This document shows, piece after piece, positions 50,098 to 59,785 of a DNA stretch of 64,000 nucleotides. Position numbers and translations under genes: made by a program. The notes beneath the pieces are model-generated. The model did no database searches. It was not told the origin of the DNA and saw only the letters and a list, made by a program, of their open reading frames with translations. The DNA is from Bacteroidota bacterium (GTDB taxonomy: Bacteria > Bacteroidota > Bacteroidia > Chitinophagales > Chitinophagaceae): contig CANGQJ010000012.1 of assembly GCA_947456625.1 (NCBI GenBank), positions 18,270-82,269 of the forward strand, written 5' to 3'. The first letter of the stretch is position 1; each line of letters begins with the position of its first letter.

Positions 50098-51501
50098 ATG
50101 AGCAAAATTTCTGCAGACCTAATAACGCAGTTTAGTAATATTGTAGGCGAGGCTTATATATTTACCAACCAAGAGAATGTTGAAAAATACGGTAAAGATG
50201 AAACCGAAAATTTACTTTACAAACCAGAAGTAATTGTCAAGCCCAATACACCTCAGCAAATAGCTGCTTTAGTTAGGTTATGTAATGAAAATTTAATTCC
50301 AATTACACCAAGAGGCGCTGGAACGGGATTAACCGGTGGCGCACTACCTCACCTAGGAGGCTTGGTGATTTCCATGGAACGTTTTAATAAAATTTTAGAA
50401 ATTGACGAACGTAATTTACAAGTAACCACCGAACCTGGTGTGATTACCGAAATGTTACAGGATGCAGTGAAAGAAAAAGGACTTTTTTATCCTCCCGATC
50501 CTGCTAGTAAAGGAAGTTGTTTTATAGGAGGAAATATTTCAGAAAATTCAGGTGGCCCTAAAGCAGTAAAATACGGAGTTGTTAAAGACTATGTATTAAA
50601 TCTTGAAATAGTGCTTCCAACAGGTGAAATTATTTGGACCGGCTCCAATGTGTTAAAAAATGCTACCGGTTACAACCTTACTCAGTTAATTGTTGGTAGC
50701 GAGGGCACATTAGGAATAGTTACAAAAATTGTATTAAGATTAATCCCATATCCTAAATATGATTTACTCATGCTTGCCCCTTTTAATAGTCTAGAAAAAG
50801 CAAGCGAAGCAGTGAGTGCAATTTTTAGAGCAGGTATTACCCCAAGCGCTATGGAGCTTATGGAGATAGATGCCATTACCCTAGCTAGCAAAATGTTAGA
50901 TAGCAGTGCTGTTATACTTCATGAAAATTTGGCAGCTCATTTAATTATTGAAGTAGATGGCAATAATTTAGACGTATTAATGAATGAAATGGAAGCCATT
51001 TCGGAAGTATTGGGGAATTATGAAGTAGGAGAACTATATTTTGCAGATGACACACAACAAAAAAATGAGTTGTGGAAAATTAGAAGAAAAGCAAACGAGG
51101 CTGCTGTATTAGCTGGCTTCACTATAGAGGAGGATACGGTAGTTCCAAGAGCCGAACTTCCTAAATTAATTAAAGGAATTAAAGCATTGGGCGAAGCCAA
51201 TGGATTTAAAGTGGTTTGTTATGGACATGCTGGTGACGGAAATTTACATATCAGAATTAACCACCCTACAATTAAAAAAAGTTATGAAAGTCCCGAGATG
51301 AATGCAATACTTAAAGAACTTTTTAAACTAGTGCATGAATTGGGTGGTACTATTAGTGGAGAACATGGTATTGGACTTATTCAAAAATCATTTATGCCTG
51401 TAATGTTTGATCCCATTACAATGGAACTAATGAAAGGAATAAAAAAACTTTTTGACCCTAATCATATTTTAAACCCAGGTAAAATTTTTGATATCAATTA
51501 A
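50098..51501 (+). CDS. FAD-binding oxidase, GlcD/D-lactate dehydrogenase-like
   Basis: A 467-residue flavoprotein of the VAO fold. The FAD-binding segments are TPRGAGTGLTGGALPHLGG, GGNISENSGGPKAVKYG and VGSEGTLGIVTK. The C-terminal domain ends with CYGHAGDGNLHIRI and SGEHGIGL. This is the GlcD/Dld group that oxidises glycolate or D-lactate and passes electrons to the respiratory chain. The iron-sulfur partner GlcF is not adjacent. The ATG at 50098 is chosen over the upstream TTG at 50071, as MSKISADLI is a normal N-terminus. Confidence 0.88.
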   Translation: MSKISADLITQFSNIVGEAYIFTNQENVEKYGKDETENLLYKPEVIVKPNTPQQIAALVRLCNENLIPITPRGAGTGLTGGALPHLGGLVISMERFNKILEIDERNLQVTTEPGVITEMLQDAVKEKGLFYPPDPASKGSCFIGGNISENSGGPKAVKYGVVKDYVLNLEIVLPTGEIIWTGSNVLKNATGYNLTQLIVGSEGTLGIVTKIVLRLIPYPKYDLLMLAPFNSLEKASEAVSAIFRAGITPSAMELMEIDAITLASKMLDSSAVILHENLAAHLIIEVDGNNLDVLMNEMEAISEVLGNYEVGELYFADDTQQKNELWKIRRKANEAAVLAGFTIEEDTVVPRAELPKLIKGIKALGEANGFKVVCYGHAGDGNLHIRINHPTIKKSYESPEMNAILKELFKLVHELGGTISGEHGIGLIQKSFMPVMFDPITMELMKGIKKLFDPNHILNPGKIFDIN

Positions 51502-51517
51502 TTGTCAATTAAACATT

Positions 51518-52114
51518 ATGAAATTATATTTTGCCATTGTATTTTCTTTGACAACTTTATTTGCTGTAGCTCAAGACACCACCATTAATACCAATACTAA
51601 TTTAATTCCTAAACCTATATTTTTTGGAGGCGGCATTGTACTTGGTGGAGGTGCAGGCAATTTTCAATTGGGATTAAATCCAGAAATTGTTCAAAGCTAC
51701 AATGAGTATATAGATCTTGGAGCTGCAATGAATTTATATTACGCCACATTTAAATCCACCTCTTTAGTTACATTGGAAAATTATAAGTCTACTAATACAC
51801 AATTTGGCCTTGGCGCATTTGCAAGATTGTGGCCACTTAAACAATTTTTTATTCAGGTGCAACCCGAATACAATTGGACTTTTTCTTCTGCAAATAATTA
51901 CACAAAAGGAACTTCGGGAAGCTCCAATGTTAGCGCCCCTAGTTTACTTACAGGAATTGGTTATGGCAACCGAAGTGAACATGGTTTTTCTTATTTCTCC
52001 ATAATGTTCGATTTAATCAATGCGCAACAATCTCCCTACCGTATGGGACAAACCAGCCCACAACCCATTTTTAGAGCCGGTTTTGGATTCCCAATTCACT
52101 TTTCTAGGAAATAG
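51518..52114 (+). CDS. Small outer-membrane beta-barrel protein
   Basis: A 198-residue exported protein with a clear signal peptide (MKLYFAIVFSLTTLFAVAQ). The mature part begins Asn/Thr-rich, then has FGGGIVLGGGAGNFQLGL and alternating hydrophobic strands with aromatic ends, as in eight-stranded outer-membrane barrels (OmpA/OprF-like transmembrane domain). There is no OmpA peptidoglycan domain. I do not recognise a named family. ATG at 51518 gives the signal peptide; the frame extends further. Its end overlaps the convergent LOG gene by 11 nt. Confidence 0.8.
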   Translation: MKLYFAIVFSLTTLFAVAQDTTINTNTNLIPKPIFFGGGIVLGGGAGNFQLGLNPEIVQSYNEYIDLGAAMNLYYATFKSTSLVTLENYKSTNTQFGLGAFARLWPLKQFFIQVQPEYNWTFSSANNYTKGTSGSSNVSAPSLLTGIGYGNRSEHGFSYFSIMFDLINAQQSPYRMGQTSPQPIFRAGFGFPIHFSRK

Positions 52115-52643
52115 CATTTATAAGTTCGCTGGTATTTTCACAAACGATTAATTTGGTCCTCCAGTTTTCATACATGAACCCTTGTTCATCCATTTTATCT
52201 AATAAATGAATAAGTGAATTATAGTAGCCATTGGTATTTAAAATAAATACCTTTTTCTGATGAATTCCTAAATTATTCCAGGTAAGCATTTCAAAAAGCT
52301 CGTCCATAGTGCCCATCCCTCCAGGCAATATTATGGCTACATCACATTTGTCGTATAATAGTAATTTTCTAGAATGCATGGAATCGGTTACAATAAGCTC
52401 GGTTAAACCCTCATGTTGCGCCTCCCACTCTAATAATAATTTAGGGATAATCCCAATTATTTTTCCACCATTATCCAAACAGGCATTTGCAACAGCACCC
52501 ATAATGCCTTTATTTCCGCCTCCATATATCAATGTAATGTCTTTACTAGCCAGGCTTGCCCCTAATACTTGAGCCGAACTAATATATGCTGGATTTGCCC
52601 CAGGTTTTGACCCACAAAATATGGTTACAGCAGTTATTTTCAT
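52104..52643 (-). CDS. LOG family protein (TIGR00730)
   Basis: A 179-residue nucleotide phosphoribohydrolase-like protein. The two signatures are present: SMHSRKL and LPGGMGTMDELFEML. The N-terminal FCGSKPGANPAY and YGGGNKGIMGAVA are also standard. Members release adenine-type bases from nucleoside 5'-monophosphates; in plants and some bacteria they activate cytokinins. The bacterial role here is unknown. It overlaps the barrel protein gene convergently. Confidence 0.93.
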   Translation of the reverse strand: MKITAVTIFCGSKPGANPAYISSAQVLGASLASKDITLIYGGGNKGIMGAVANACLDNGGKIIGIIPKLLLEWEAQHEGLTELIVTDSMHSRKLLLYDKCDVAIILPGGMGTMDELFEMLTWNNLGIHQKKVFILNTNGYYNSLIHLLDKMDEQGFMYENWRTKLIVCENTSELINAIS

Positions 52644-52730
52644 TTATTTCAATTAAAATTTAAAGAGTCTCACAATTTAACTAAAAAAATGAAACTTTGT
52701 TATTACTTTGCCAATACTAATCTTAATATA

Positions 52731-54185
52731 ATGAGCGCTCCATTACTTTTTCTATTTGTCATTATCTATTTTGTCATTTTATTGGGTGTTGCAAAAGTAA
52801 CAGGCAAGAATAGTAATAATATGTCTTTTTTTATAGGTAATAAAAATAGCCATTGGATGCTGGTTGCCTTTGGCATGATTGGAACCTCATTAAGTGGTGT
52901 AACATTTGTAAGCGTCCCAGGTGCAGTTGGTAAGGATGCATTTCATTATTTACAAATTACATTAGGATATTTAATTGGCTATTTTACTATTGCCTATGTA
53001 TTACTTCCAATTTATTATAAGTTAAACCTTACTTCTATTTATAATTATTTAGAAACAAGGCTTGGATTTACTGCTTATAAAACAGGGGCTTCTTTTTTTA
53101 TATTGTCACGTACATTAGGCGCTACCGCTAGATTATATTTAGTAGTAAAAACATTGCAAGTATTTATTTTAGACAATATGGGCGTTCCATTTTGGGCAAC
53201 CACATTGGTTATACTTGCCATGATACTTTTATATACTTATGAGGGTGGCGTAAAAACTATTGTTTACACCGATACTTTGCAAACATCGGGCATGCTACTT
53301 GGATTAATTATCTGCAGTATTTATATCTTGTCCAATTTACATTTATCAGTTGGGGAAGCTTTTAATGCAATGCAAGTAAAAGGGATTGCTACCGTTTTTA
53401 ATACCGATGTAAATAGCAAGTCGTTTTTCTTAAAACAAATTATTGGAGGTGCATTTATTACCCTTACTATGACTGGACTTGACCAAGAAATGATGCAAAA
53501 AAACATTTCGGTTAAAACATTAAAAGATGCACAAAAAAATATGGTAACCATTGGATTTACAATGCTATTTGTTATTACCCTGTTTTTATTCTTAGGTGGC
53601 TTGTTAAACTTATATGCAGTACAACAAAATGTAACAGCTATAGGAGACGATTTGTTCCCAACCATTGCCTTAAATCACATGCCCCCTTACTTATCCATTA
53701 TATTTATTTTAGCACTTATTTCTGCATTATTTCCTAGTGCCGACGGTGCTATTACAGCACTAACCTCCAGCTTTTGTATTGACTTATTAGGCATGCAAAG
53801 AAATCAAAATTGGGACGAGGCTAAAAAGAAAAAAATTAGACAAAGAATTCATTTAAGTTTTGCCTTTATTTTTCTTTTAATTGTGATGATTTTTAAGTGG
53901 ATTGATAATAAAAGCATTATTGATTTATTATTAAAAATAGCTTCCTATACCTATGGCCCGCTATTAGGTTTATTTGCATTTGGTATTTTAACCAAGCGAA
54001 CAATAAAAGATAAATGGGCAGCTATCCCTTGTTTTTTAGCCCCTATTTTATGTTTAATACTAGACTTTTATCAAAAGGACTTATTTGGGGACTTTAAAAT
54101 TGGACAAGAATTACTGATTATAAATGGCTTATTTACATTTATAGGTTTGTGGCTAATTTCTACGCCTAATACCCAAAAAAATTAG
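52731..54185 (+). CDS. Sodium:solute symporter family transporter
   Basis: A 484-residue inner-membrane protein with about thirteen helices and the SSS pattern: GMIGTSLSGVTFVSVPG near residues 45-60, YLETRLGF, and the late ALFPSADGAITALTSSF. The substrate is not predictable by eye; sugars, amino acids and organic acids are all carried by this family. The frame extends to ATG 52689, but a TTACTTTG element (52703-52710) between the two ATGs favours the second, which also removes an odd polar extension. Confidence 0.88.
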   Translation: MSAPLLFLFVIIYFVILLGVAKVTGKNSNNMSFFIGNKNSHWMLVAFGMIGTSLSGVTFVSVPGAVGKDAFHYLQITLGYLIGYFTIAYVLLPIYYKLNLTSIYNYLETRLGFTAYKTGASFFILSRTLGATARLYLVVKTLQVFILDNMGVPFWATTLVILAMILLYTYEGGVKTIVYTDTLQTSGMLLGLIICSIYILSNLHLSVGEAFNAMQVKGIATVFNTDVNSKSFFLKQIIGGAFITLTMTGLDQEMMQKNISVKTLKDAQKNMVTIGFTMLFVITLFLFLGGLLNLYAVQQNVTAIGDDLFPTIALNHMPPYLSIIFILALISALFPSADGAITALTSSFCIDLLGMQRNQNWDEAKKKKIRQRIHLSFAFIFLLIVMIFKWIDNKSIIDLLLKIASYTYGPLLGLFAFGILTKRTIKDKWAAIPCFLAPILCLILDFYQKDLFGDFKIGQELLIINGLFTFIGLWLISTPNTQKN

Positions 54186-54195
54186 ACATTTGCAA

Positions 54196-54834
54196 ATGGA
54201 GTTTATTAATCCAACTGCAAATAATTACATTGAAGCCTACAGCAATGCAACCCCATTGTATTTAAAAGGCATGTACGAGCAAACCAATGCCTCACATCCA
54301 CATGCACATTTACAGAGTAATTGGCATCAAGGTGGTTTTTTATCTTTTATAAGTAAAATGGTTAATCCTAAATACATCCTTGAAATTGGAACATTTACAG
54401 GCTTTAGTACCTTATGTTTAGCGGAGGGTTTAACTGAAACTGGTGAATTACACACTATTGAACTTAGGGAGGCCGATGCACAGGTTGCAAAATCAAATTT
54501 TGACAAGAGTCCTCATGCAAATAAAATAATTTCTCATATTGGTGATGCTAAGAATATTATTCCTACCCTAACTAAAAAATGGGATTTGGTTTTTATTGAC
54601 GCGGACAAAACAGGCTATATTGATTATTATAAATTAGTACTTCCATTACTTAATCAAAATGGCATTATCATTGCAGACAATGTACTTTTTCATGGCGAAG
54701 TTTTAGAAAGTTCAATAGCTGGGAAAAGTGCGAAAGCCATTCAGGCTTTTAATGAGCATGTGTTAAACGACGCACAAACCGAGCAAACTATTTTAACCGT
54801 CAGAGATGGTTTAACCTTAATAAGAAAAAAGTAG
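54196..54834 (+). CDS. Class I SAM-dependent O-methyltransferase
   Basis: A 212-residue member of the catechol/caffeoyl-CoA O-methyltransferase type (Pfam Methyltransf_3). The SAM site is ILEIGTFTGFSTLCLAEGL, and the divalent-metal aspartates lie in DLVFIDADKTGYIDYY and IIADNVLFHG. Bacterial members often modify hydroxylated tRNA (TrmR-like) or small phenols, and this could be TrmR-like. It lies 10 bp after the symporter and 1 bp before the glucosaminidase gene. Confidence 0.88.
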   Translation: MEFINPTANNYIEAYSNATPLYLKGMYEQTNASHPHAHLQSNWHQGGFLSFISKMVNPKYILEIGTFTGFSTLCLAEGLTETGELHTIELREADAQVAKSNFDKSPHANKIISHIGDAKNIIPTLTKKWDLVFIDADKTGYIDYYKLVLPLLNQNGIIIADNVLFHGEVLESSIAGKSAKAIQAFNEHVLNDAQTEQTILTVRDGLTLIRKK

Positions 54835-54835
54835 C

Positions 54836-56107
54836 ATGAAAATTTTAATTCATTTATTAACATTACTAATATTACCTGTGCTCCTATTTGCTCAAAATAA
54901 CCAAAGCCAGTTAACAAAGGATTATATTGAAAAATACAAAGGAATTGCTATTAGGGAAATGAAAAGAACAGGTGTTCCTGCTTCTATCACCCTTGCACAA
55001 GCTATTGTAGAGTCTGCTAGTGGTGAAAGTAATTTGGCTAAAAAATTTAATAACCATTTTGGCATTAAATGTAAATTGGATTGGAAAGGACAAACTACTT
55101 ACCAAAACGATGATACCAAAAACGAATGCTTTAGGGTATATCCAAGCGCAGATAGTTCATTTATAGACCATTCTAATTTTATAAAGTACCGACCAAACTA
55201 TGCTAATTTATTTGAATTAGACCCTGTTGATGATACCGCCTGGGCTTATGGATTAAAAAAAGCAGGATATGCCACCGAGCGAGATTATCCTGCTAAACTT
55301 TTAAAAACGATTGACGATTACGAACTAGCACAATACAACTTTCCTGAATTGGTTGCAGAAGATAGTGCTAAGCAGGACACCGCATTGGCAACAAAGGATA
55401 CCACTATTATTAATAGCCCAATTATAATTAATCAAGTAAAAGATACACTTGTAAAAAACACAATTGTAAACGACACAGTTGTAAAATTAAATAGCATTAA
55501 AGGAATTAACGCTAATACTACTTCTCAGCTGTCCATGCCTGTTATGAATGGTGTTGGTAAAATAACTGCAGACACCGTTGTGCAAAAAATAAGTACACCA
55601 ATATTAACTCAAAGTATTCCAAAAGCCGACACATTACCTAAAAAAGAAATTCCAAACTTTCCAATAAATCAAAAGTTTAAAATAAACCAGAGTACCGCTA
55701 TTTGGGCTAATAAGGACAGATCGTTTTTAGAAATTGCTAATACTTATAATGTTGCACTGTATAAATTATATAAATACAACGAACTTCCAGAAACCGATTT
55801 AGTGCAAGCTGATCAAATAATATTCATAACTGAAAAGAGAAAAGAAAGTAATAAAAAAGTTCATATTGTTAAAATTGGAGAAACAATTTATGACATTAGC
55901 CAAATAGAAGGCATACAGCTTGAAGCACTAAAAGCATACAATAATAATTTTACAAACAATCCATTAAAAGAAGGTAGTATTGTTTACTTATTTAATATGC
56001 CAAAGGATCCGTCTGTAACGCCAGTTGCAGTGCCAAATACGCCAGATTTAAAACAAAAAATAAAAGGCCTTATTAATATCCCATTCTTGAAAAGCAAAAA
56101 CAACTAA
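54836..56107 (+). CDS. Secreted glucosaminidase (GH73/FlgJ-like) with two LysM repeats
   Basis: A 423-residue cell-wall hydrolase. A signal peptide covers residues 1-20. The catalytic domain lies at about 25-160, with the probable acid Glu in AQAIVESASGESNL and the FNNHFGIKCK core. A long Thr/Asp/Val-rich linker follows. Two LysM modules end the protein, one at about residues 298-342 and one at about 348-396 (HIVKIGETIYDISQIEG). It cuts peptidoglycan in the periplasm. It abuts the methyltransferase gene and precedes hpt by 18 bp. Confidence 0.9.
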   Translation: MKILIHLLTLLILPVLLFAQNNQSQLTKDYIEKYKGIAIREMKRTGVPASITLAQAIVESASGESNLAKKFNNHFGIKCKLDWKGQTTYQNDDTKNECFRVYPSADSSFIDHSNFIKYRPNYANLFELDPVDDTAWAYGLKKAGYATERDYPAKLLKTIDDYELAQYNFPELVAEDSAKQDTALATKDTTIINSPIIINQVKDTLVKNTIVNDTVVKLNSIKGINANTTSQLSMPVMNGVGKITADTVVQKISTPILTQSIPKADTLPKKEIPNFPINQKFKINQSTAIWANKDRSFLEIANTYNVALYKLYKYNELPETDLVQADQIIFITEKRKESNKKVHIVKIGETIYDISQIEGIQLEALKAYNNNFTNNPLKEGSIVYLFNMPKDPSVTPVAVPNTPDLKQKIKGLINIPFLKSKNN

Positions 56108-56125
56108 TTATTTAAATAAGATTAT

Positions 56126-56659
56126 ATGTCAAACATAAAAGTATTAGATAAAGAATTTGAACCCTATATTAGCGAACAGGAAATTCAAATTAAAATAACC
56201 GAATTGGCAAAACAATTAAACCAGGAATATGCTGGGAAAAAACCAATTTTTCTTTCAATATTAAATGGATCCTTTTTATTTACAGCCGACTTATTTAGAC
56301 AAATAACCATTGAGGCCGAAGTATGTTTTATTAAATTAGCATCCTACAAAGGAACCACCTCCTCGGGCAATGTGATCACTGCTATTGGATTGGACGCAAA
56401 CGTGAGTGGCCGAGATATTATTATTTTAGAAGACATTATTGATACTGGCAAAACCTTACACCACTTTTTGCCTCAACTTGAATCCAATCAACCCAGTTCA
56501 ATAAAAATTGCAGTTTTGTTAAATAAAAAAGAAGCCTTAGCCTATCCTATCAAAGTGGACTATGCTTGTTTTGATATTCCTAATAAATTTGTAGTTGGCT
56601 ATGGTTTAGACTATGATGGATTAGGACGTAATACTAAAGAAATTTATCAATTAAAGTAA
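56126..56659 (+). CDS. hpt: Hypoxanthine phosphoribosyltransferase
   Basis: A 177-residue purine salvage enzyme that makes IMP or GMP from the free base and PRPP. The PRPP loop is IIILEDIIDTGKTL, and the first loop is LNGSFLFTADL. The C-terminal DYACFDIPNKFVVGYGLDYD completes the family pattern. Length is normal. It ends a co-directional run begun at the symporter gene and is followed by a strong terminator. Confidence 0.94.
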   Translation: MSNIKVLDKEFEPYISEQEIQIKITELAKQLNQEYAGKKPIFLSILNGSFLFTADLFRQITIEAEVCFIKLASYKGTTSSGNVITAIGLDANVSGRDIIILEDIIDTGKTLHHFLPQLESNQPSSIKIAVLLNKKEALAYPIKVDYACFDIPNKFVVGYGLDYDGLGRNTKEIYQLK

Positions 56660-56679
56660 GGATCAATAAAAACCGTAAT

Positions 56680-56711
56680 AAAAAAGGGGCTAATTTCTTA
56701 GCCCCTTTTTT
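56680..56711. terminator. Bidirectional terminator between hpt and dnaJ
   Basis: A 14-bp stem (56680-56693 with 56698-56711) around GGGGCTAA-TTTC-TTAGCCCC with A- and T-runs on both sides. The same stem sequence recurs in the terminator at 59728-59763. Confidence 0.93.
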
Positions 56712-56712
56712 A

Positions 56713-57882
56713 TTATTTGAAAGCTTCTTTAATACGATCATAGAAACTTTTTTCTCCTTTAACTGTCTTTGGTTTAAAGTTTTCGCTTTCTTGCATTTTT
56801 TCCAATGCTGCTTTTTCTTCGTCACTAACTTGTTGAGGCGTCCAAACATTTACATGAATAAGTTGATCCCCTTTTGCATAACCTTGTACTTCAGGAAAAC
56901 CTTTTCCCTTTAATCTAAATATTTTTCCACTTTGAGTTCCTGCTGGAATTTTTATTTTAGCACGGCCATCAATAGTAGGCACTTCCACACTGGTTCCAAA
57001 AATAGCATCTGGAATTGTGATGTATAAATCGTAAGCAACGTTTAACCCATCCCTATGAAGCGCTTCATGTGCTTCCTCCTCAATCATAATAATTAAATCT
57101 CCAGGCATGCCCCCACGCTCTCCCGCATTTCCTTTACCAGACATACTTAATTGCATCCCATCTTGAACACCCGCAGGAATATCAATTGAAATGGTTTCTT
57201 CGCCATATACGCGTCCTTCTCCTTTACATGCTGTACATTTTGCAGTAACTGTGGTACCCTCACCATTACAAGTATGACAAGTATTTACAGTTTGCATTTG
57301 ACCTAAGAACGTATTGGTTACTTTTCTTACCTGTCCTTGACCATTACAAGTGGTACAGGTTTGTAAACTATTTTTATCCTTTGCTCCATTGCCTCCACAA
57401 GTAGAACAAACAACGTGTTTTTTAACTTTCACTTGTTTGGTAACTCCATTGGCAATTTCCTCAAAATTTAATTTTAATTTAATTCTTAAGTTACTACCTC
57501 TTTGCCCTCTTGCTCTTGTGCCACCTCCACGTGAACGTCCTCCACCACCAAAAAATCCACCAAATCCTTCATCTCCAAATATGTCTCCAAACTGACTAAA
57601 AATATCATTCATATCCATGCCGCCATGAAAACCACCGCCACCGCCACCGGTTCCAGGACCAAATGCTTGGTGTCCAAAACGATCATACTTTGCCTTCTTA
57701 TCATTATCACTTAATATTTCATAAGCCTCTGCAGCTTCCTTAAATTTTTCTTCTGCTGCTTTATCACCAGGATTTCTGTCGGGGTGAAATTGCATGGCTA
57801 CTTTACGATACGCTTTTTTAATTTCGTCCGCAGAAGCCGATTTGCTAACCCCTAATACTTCGTAATAATCTCTTTTAGACAT
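56713..57882 (-). CDS. dnaJ: Chaperone DnaJ
   Basis: Co-chaperone that delivers clients to DnaK and stimulates its ATPase. The 389-residue type A protein has a J-domain with HPD at residues 33-35, a Gly/Phe-rich stretch ([11 protein letters not shown] to [10 protein letters not shown]), four zinc motifs ([32 protein letters not shown]) and the C-terminal client-binding domains. It is 10 bp downstream of grpE. Confidence 0.97.
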   Translation of the reverse strand: MSKRDYYEVLGVSKSASADEIKKAYRKVAMQFHPDRNPGDKAAEEKFKEAAEAYEILSDNDKKAKYDRFGHQAFGPGTGGGGGGFHGGMDMNDIFSQFGDIFGDEGFGGFFGGGGRSRGGGTRARGQRGSNLRIKLKLNFEEIANGVTKQVKVKKHVVCSTCGGNGAKDKNSLQTCTTCNGQGQVRKVTNTFLGQMQTVNTCHTCNGEGTTVTAKCTACKGEGRVYGEETISIDIPAGVQDGMQLSMSGKGNAGERGGMPGDLIIMIEEEAHEALHRDGLNVAYDLYITIPDAIFGTSVEVPTIDGRAKIKIPAGTQSGKIFRLKGKGFPEVQGYAKGDQLIHVNVWTPQQVSDEEKAALEKMQESENFKPKTVKGEKSFYDRIKEAFK

Positions 57883-57892
57883 ATGCTTATTT

Positions 57893-58432
57893 TTATTTGC
57901 CTACAACTACTTTGGCAAAACGAATAATCTTTTCATTTAAAAAATACCCTTTTGTAACCTCATCAATTACAGTACCTTTTTGTTTTTCATTTGGAACAGG
58001 AACTTCGGTGATAGCTTCATGTAATTCTGCATCAAAATGCTTCCCAATACTCTCCATCGCAGTTAACCCTTTTGATTGCATGGTACTACGAATTTTGTTA
58101 AACACCAATTGAATACCTTCTTTTTGCACTGCAATATCATCCGAAGCATTTAATTGTTTTTCAGCTCTATCACAATCATCTAAAACATCCAACAAAGAAA
58201 CAATAACGTCCTTACCTGCAGTTTGAATAAGCTCCATTCGCTCCTTAGCAGTACGTCGCTTATAGTTTTCAAATTCGGCCATTAAACGCAAATATTTGTC
58301 CTTTTGCTCGGCTAGCTCTGCCTTGGCTTGATCTAACTCACTCATTGGCTCATTTTCCACAATGGGTGCGTTTTCTGCTCCATTTTCCTCCATTTCAGGT
58401 GTTTGGGGATTAGTGATATCTTTTTCTTCCAT
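57893..58432 (-). CDS. grpE: Nucleotide exchange factor GrpE
   Basis: A 179-residue DnaK nucleotide exchange factor. An acidic, disordered N-terminus leads into a long coiled coil (about residues 35-85, including [17 protein letters not shown]). The C-terminal beta-wing contains [12 protein letters not shown] and a [18 protein letters not shown] ending, all family-typical. A TATATTTG element lies 26 nt upstream. It leads the grpE-dnaJ operon; dnaK is elsewhere. Confidence 0.96.
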   Translation of the reverse strand: MEEKDITNPQTPEMEENGAENAPIVENEPMSELDQAKAELAEQKDKYLRLMAEFENYKRRTAKERMELIQTAGKDVIVSLLDVLDDCDRAEKQLNASDDIAVQKEGIQLVFNKIRSTMQSKGLTAMESIGKHFDAELHEAITEVPVPNEKQKGTVIDEVTKGYFLNEKIIRFAKVVVGK

Positions 58433-58458
58433 AATTGTCTAATTGTACTCTAATGCGA

Positions 58459-58466
58459 GCAAATAT
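58459..58466 (-). promoter_or_regulatory. -7 element TATATTTG of grpE
   Basis: Minus-strand TATATTTG, an exact TAnnTTTG match 26 nt before the grpE ATG. Confidence 0.55.
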
Positions 58467-58541
58467 ATTGCCAAAGGGCTAAAAGAGCAAAATTGACATT
58501 AAATAGCTTAAAAATGAACAAGTTGTCAGTCATTCACTGCC

Positions 58542-58549
58542 TATCTTTG
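58542..58549 (+). promoter_or_regulatory. -7 element TATCTTTG of the RlmI-like gene
   Basis: Exact match, 4 nt before the ATG at 58554, with a TTG at 58523-58525 as a slightly close -33 candidate. It predicts a leaderless transcript. Confidence 0.6.
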
Positions 58550-58553
58550 CCTT

Positions 58554-59729
58554 ATGACAAAAGTGTATTTAAACCGTAAAATTACCCAAAGAATTGCCCT
58601 TGGTCACCCTTGGATTTATAACAATGAAGTAGACCGTATTTCCGGGCCAGTAGCGCAAGGGGATATTGTAGAAGTTTATTATTTTGATGGCCAACTTGCG
58701 GGTCGTGGCTATATCAACCCCGAATCTCAAATTATTATAAGACTTCTAACTAGAAAAAGAGAAGAAATAACAGCTGCTTTTTTTCATCAAAAAATACAAG
58801 CAGCTTGGGATTATCGCAAACATTTAGGATACACCGAAAATTGCCGTTTGGTTTTTGGAGAAGCCGATGGATTGCCGGCATTAATCATTGATAAGTTCAA
58901 CGATTATTTTGTGATGCAAACCCTTTCATATGGTATTGAGGTTTGGAAAGATGCCATTGTGGATGCATTAAAAAGTATTTTTAATGTGAAAGGAATTTAT
59001 GAAAGAAACGATGTTCCGGTAAGAGAACTGGAAGGACTCACACAACAAAAAGGATTTTTAACCAATCCCTTCCCTACCGAAATAATAATTAATGAAAATG
59101 ATTTACAGTTTTATGTGAACATAGAGACCGGCCAAAAAACCGGCTATTTTTTAGACCAACAAGACAACCGTCGTGCTATTCAGCATATTGTTAAAGGTGC
59201 AGATGTATTAGGTGCATTTACTTACACGGGTACATTTGAAATTCATGCAGCACATTATGGTGCAAAATCGGTTTTAGGAATAGATATTTCGGAGTTGGCT
59301 GTGGAACAAGCCAATAAAAATGCTGCTTTGAATAAGTTGGAGCATATTGTGAAATTTGAGGCTATGAATGCTTTTGATGTTTTAAAAAATTGGGGGAAAC
59401 AAGGCAAAAAATATGATGTAGTAATGTTGGATCCACCTGCATTTACAAAAAGCAGGAATAATATTGATAAGGCAGTAACAGGATATAAAGAAATTAATTT
59501 ACGTGGTATGCAATTACTGCGCAATGGTGGATTTTTAGTGAGTTCTAGTTGTACGAATTTAGTAAGTCCTGAACTATTTTTAGAGACCATAGAAATGGCC
59601 GCGCATGATGCTAAAAAAAGAATAAGACAAGTAACTTATCAATCACAGTCCAGTGACCATCCAATTATTTGGGGTATGGAAAACACGCATTATTTGAAAT
59701 TTTTGATTGTAGAGGTATGTGATAAATAA
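58554..59729 (+). CDS. RlmI-like 23S rRNA (cytosine-5) methyltransferase
   Basis: A 391-residue class I methyltransferase of the RlmI/RlmK family. An N-terminal PUA-type RNA-binding domain (about residues 1-75, with ALGHPWIYNNEVDRISG) precedes the EEHEY-like linker and the catalytic domain. The latter has VLGAFTYTGTFEIHAA, the DPPAF segment (VVMLDPPAFTKSRNN) and a C-terminal SSSCTNLV with the likely catalytic Cys. It modifies 23S rRNA cytosine; the exact site is assumed by homology. Divergent from grpE. Confidence 0.9.
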   Translation: MTKVYLNRKITQRIALGHPWIYNNEVDRISGPVAQGDIVEVYYFDGQLAGRGYINPESQIIIRLLTRKREEITAAFFHQKIQAAWDYRKHLGYTENCRLVFGEADGLPALIIDKFNDYFVMQTLSYGIEVWKDAIVDALKSIFNVKGIYERNDVPVRELEGLTQQKGFLTNPFPTEIIINENDLQFYVNIETGQKTGYFLDQQDNRRAIQHIVKGADVLGAFTYTGTFEIHAAHYGAKSVLGIDISELAVEQANKNAALNKLEHIVKFEAMNAFDVLKNWGKQGKKYDVVMLDPPAFTKSRNNIDKAVTGYKEINLRGMQLLRNGGFLVSSSCTNLVSPELFLETIEMAAHDAKKRIRQVTYQSQSSDHPIIWGMENTHYLKFLIVEVCDK

Positions 59730-59763
59730 AAAAAGGGGCTAATAAAATTTAGCCCCTTTTTTT
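59728..59763. terminator. Bidirectional terminator between RlmI-like gene and peroxiredoxin
   Basis: A 15-bp stem (59728-59742 with 59749-59763) with the core GGGGCTAA/TTAGCCCC and A- and T-runs on both sides. The stem is the same as at 56680-56711; only the loop differs. Confidence 0.93.
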
Positions 59764-59785
59764 ATAACTAGCAAGAAGCAACATT

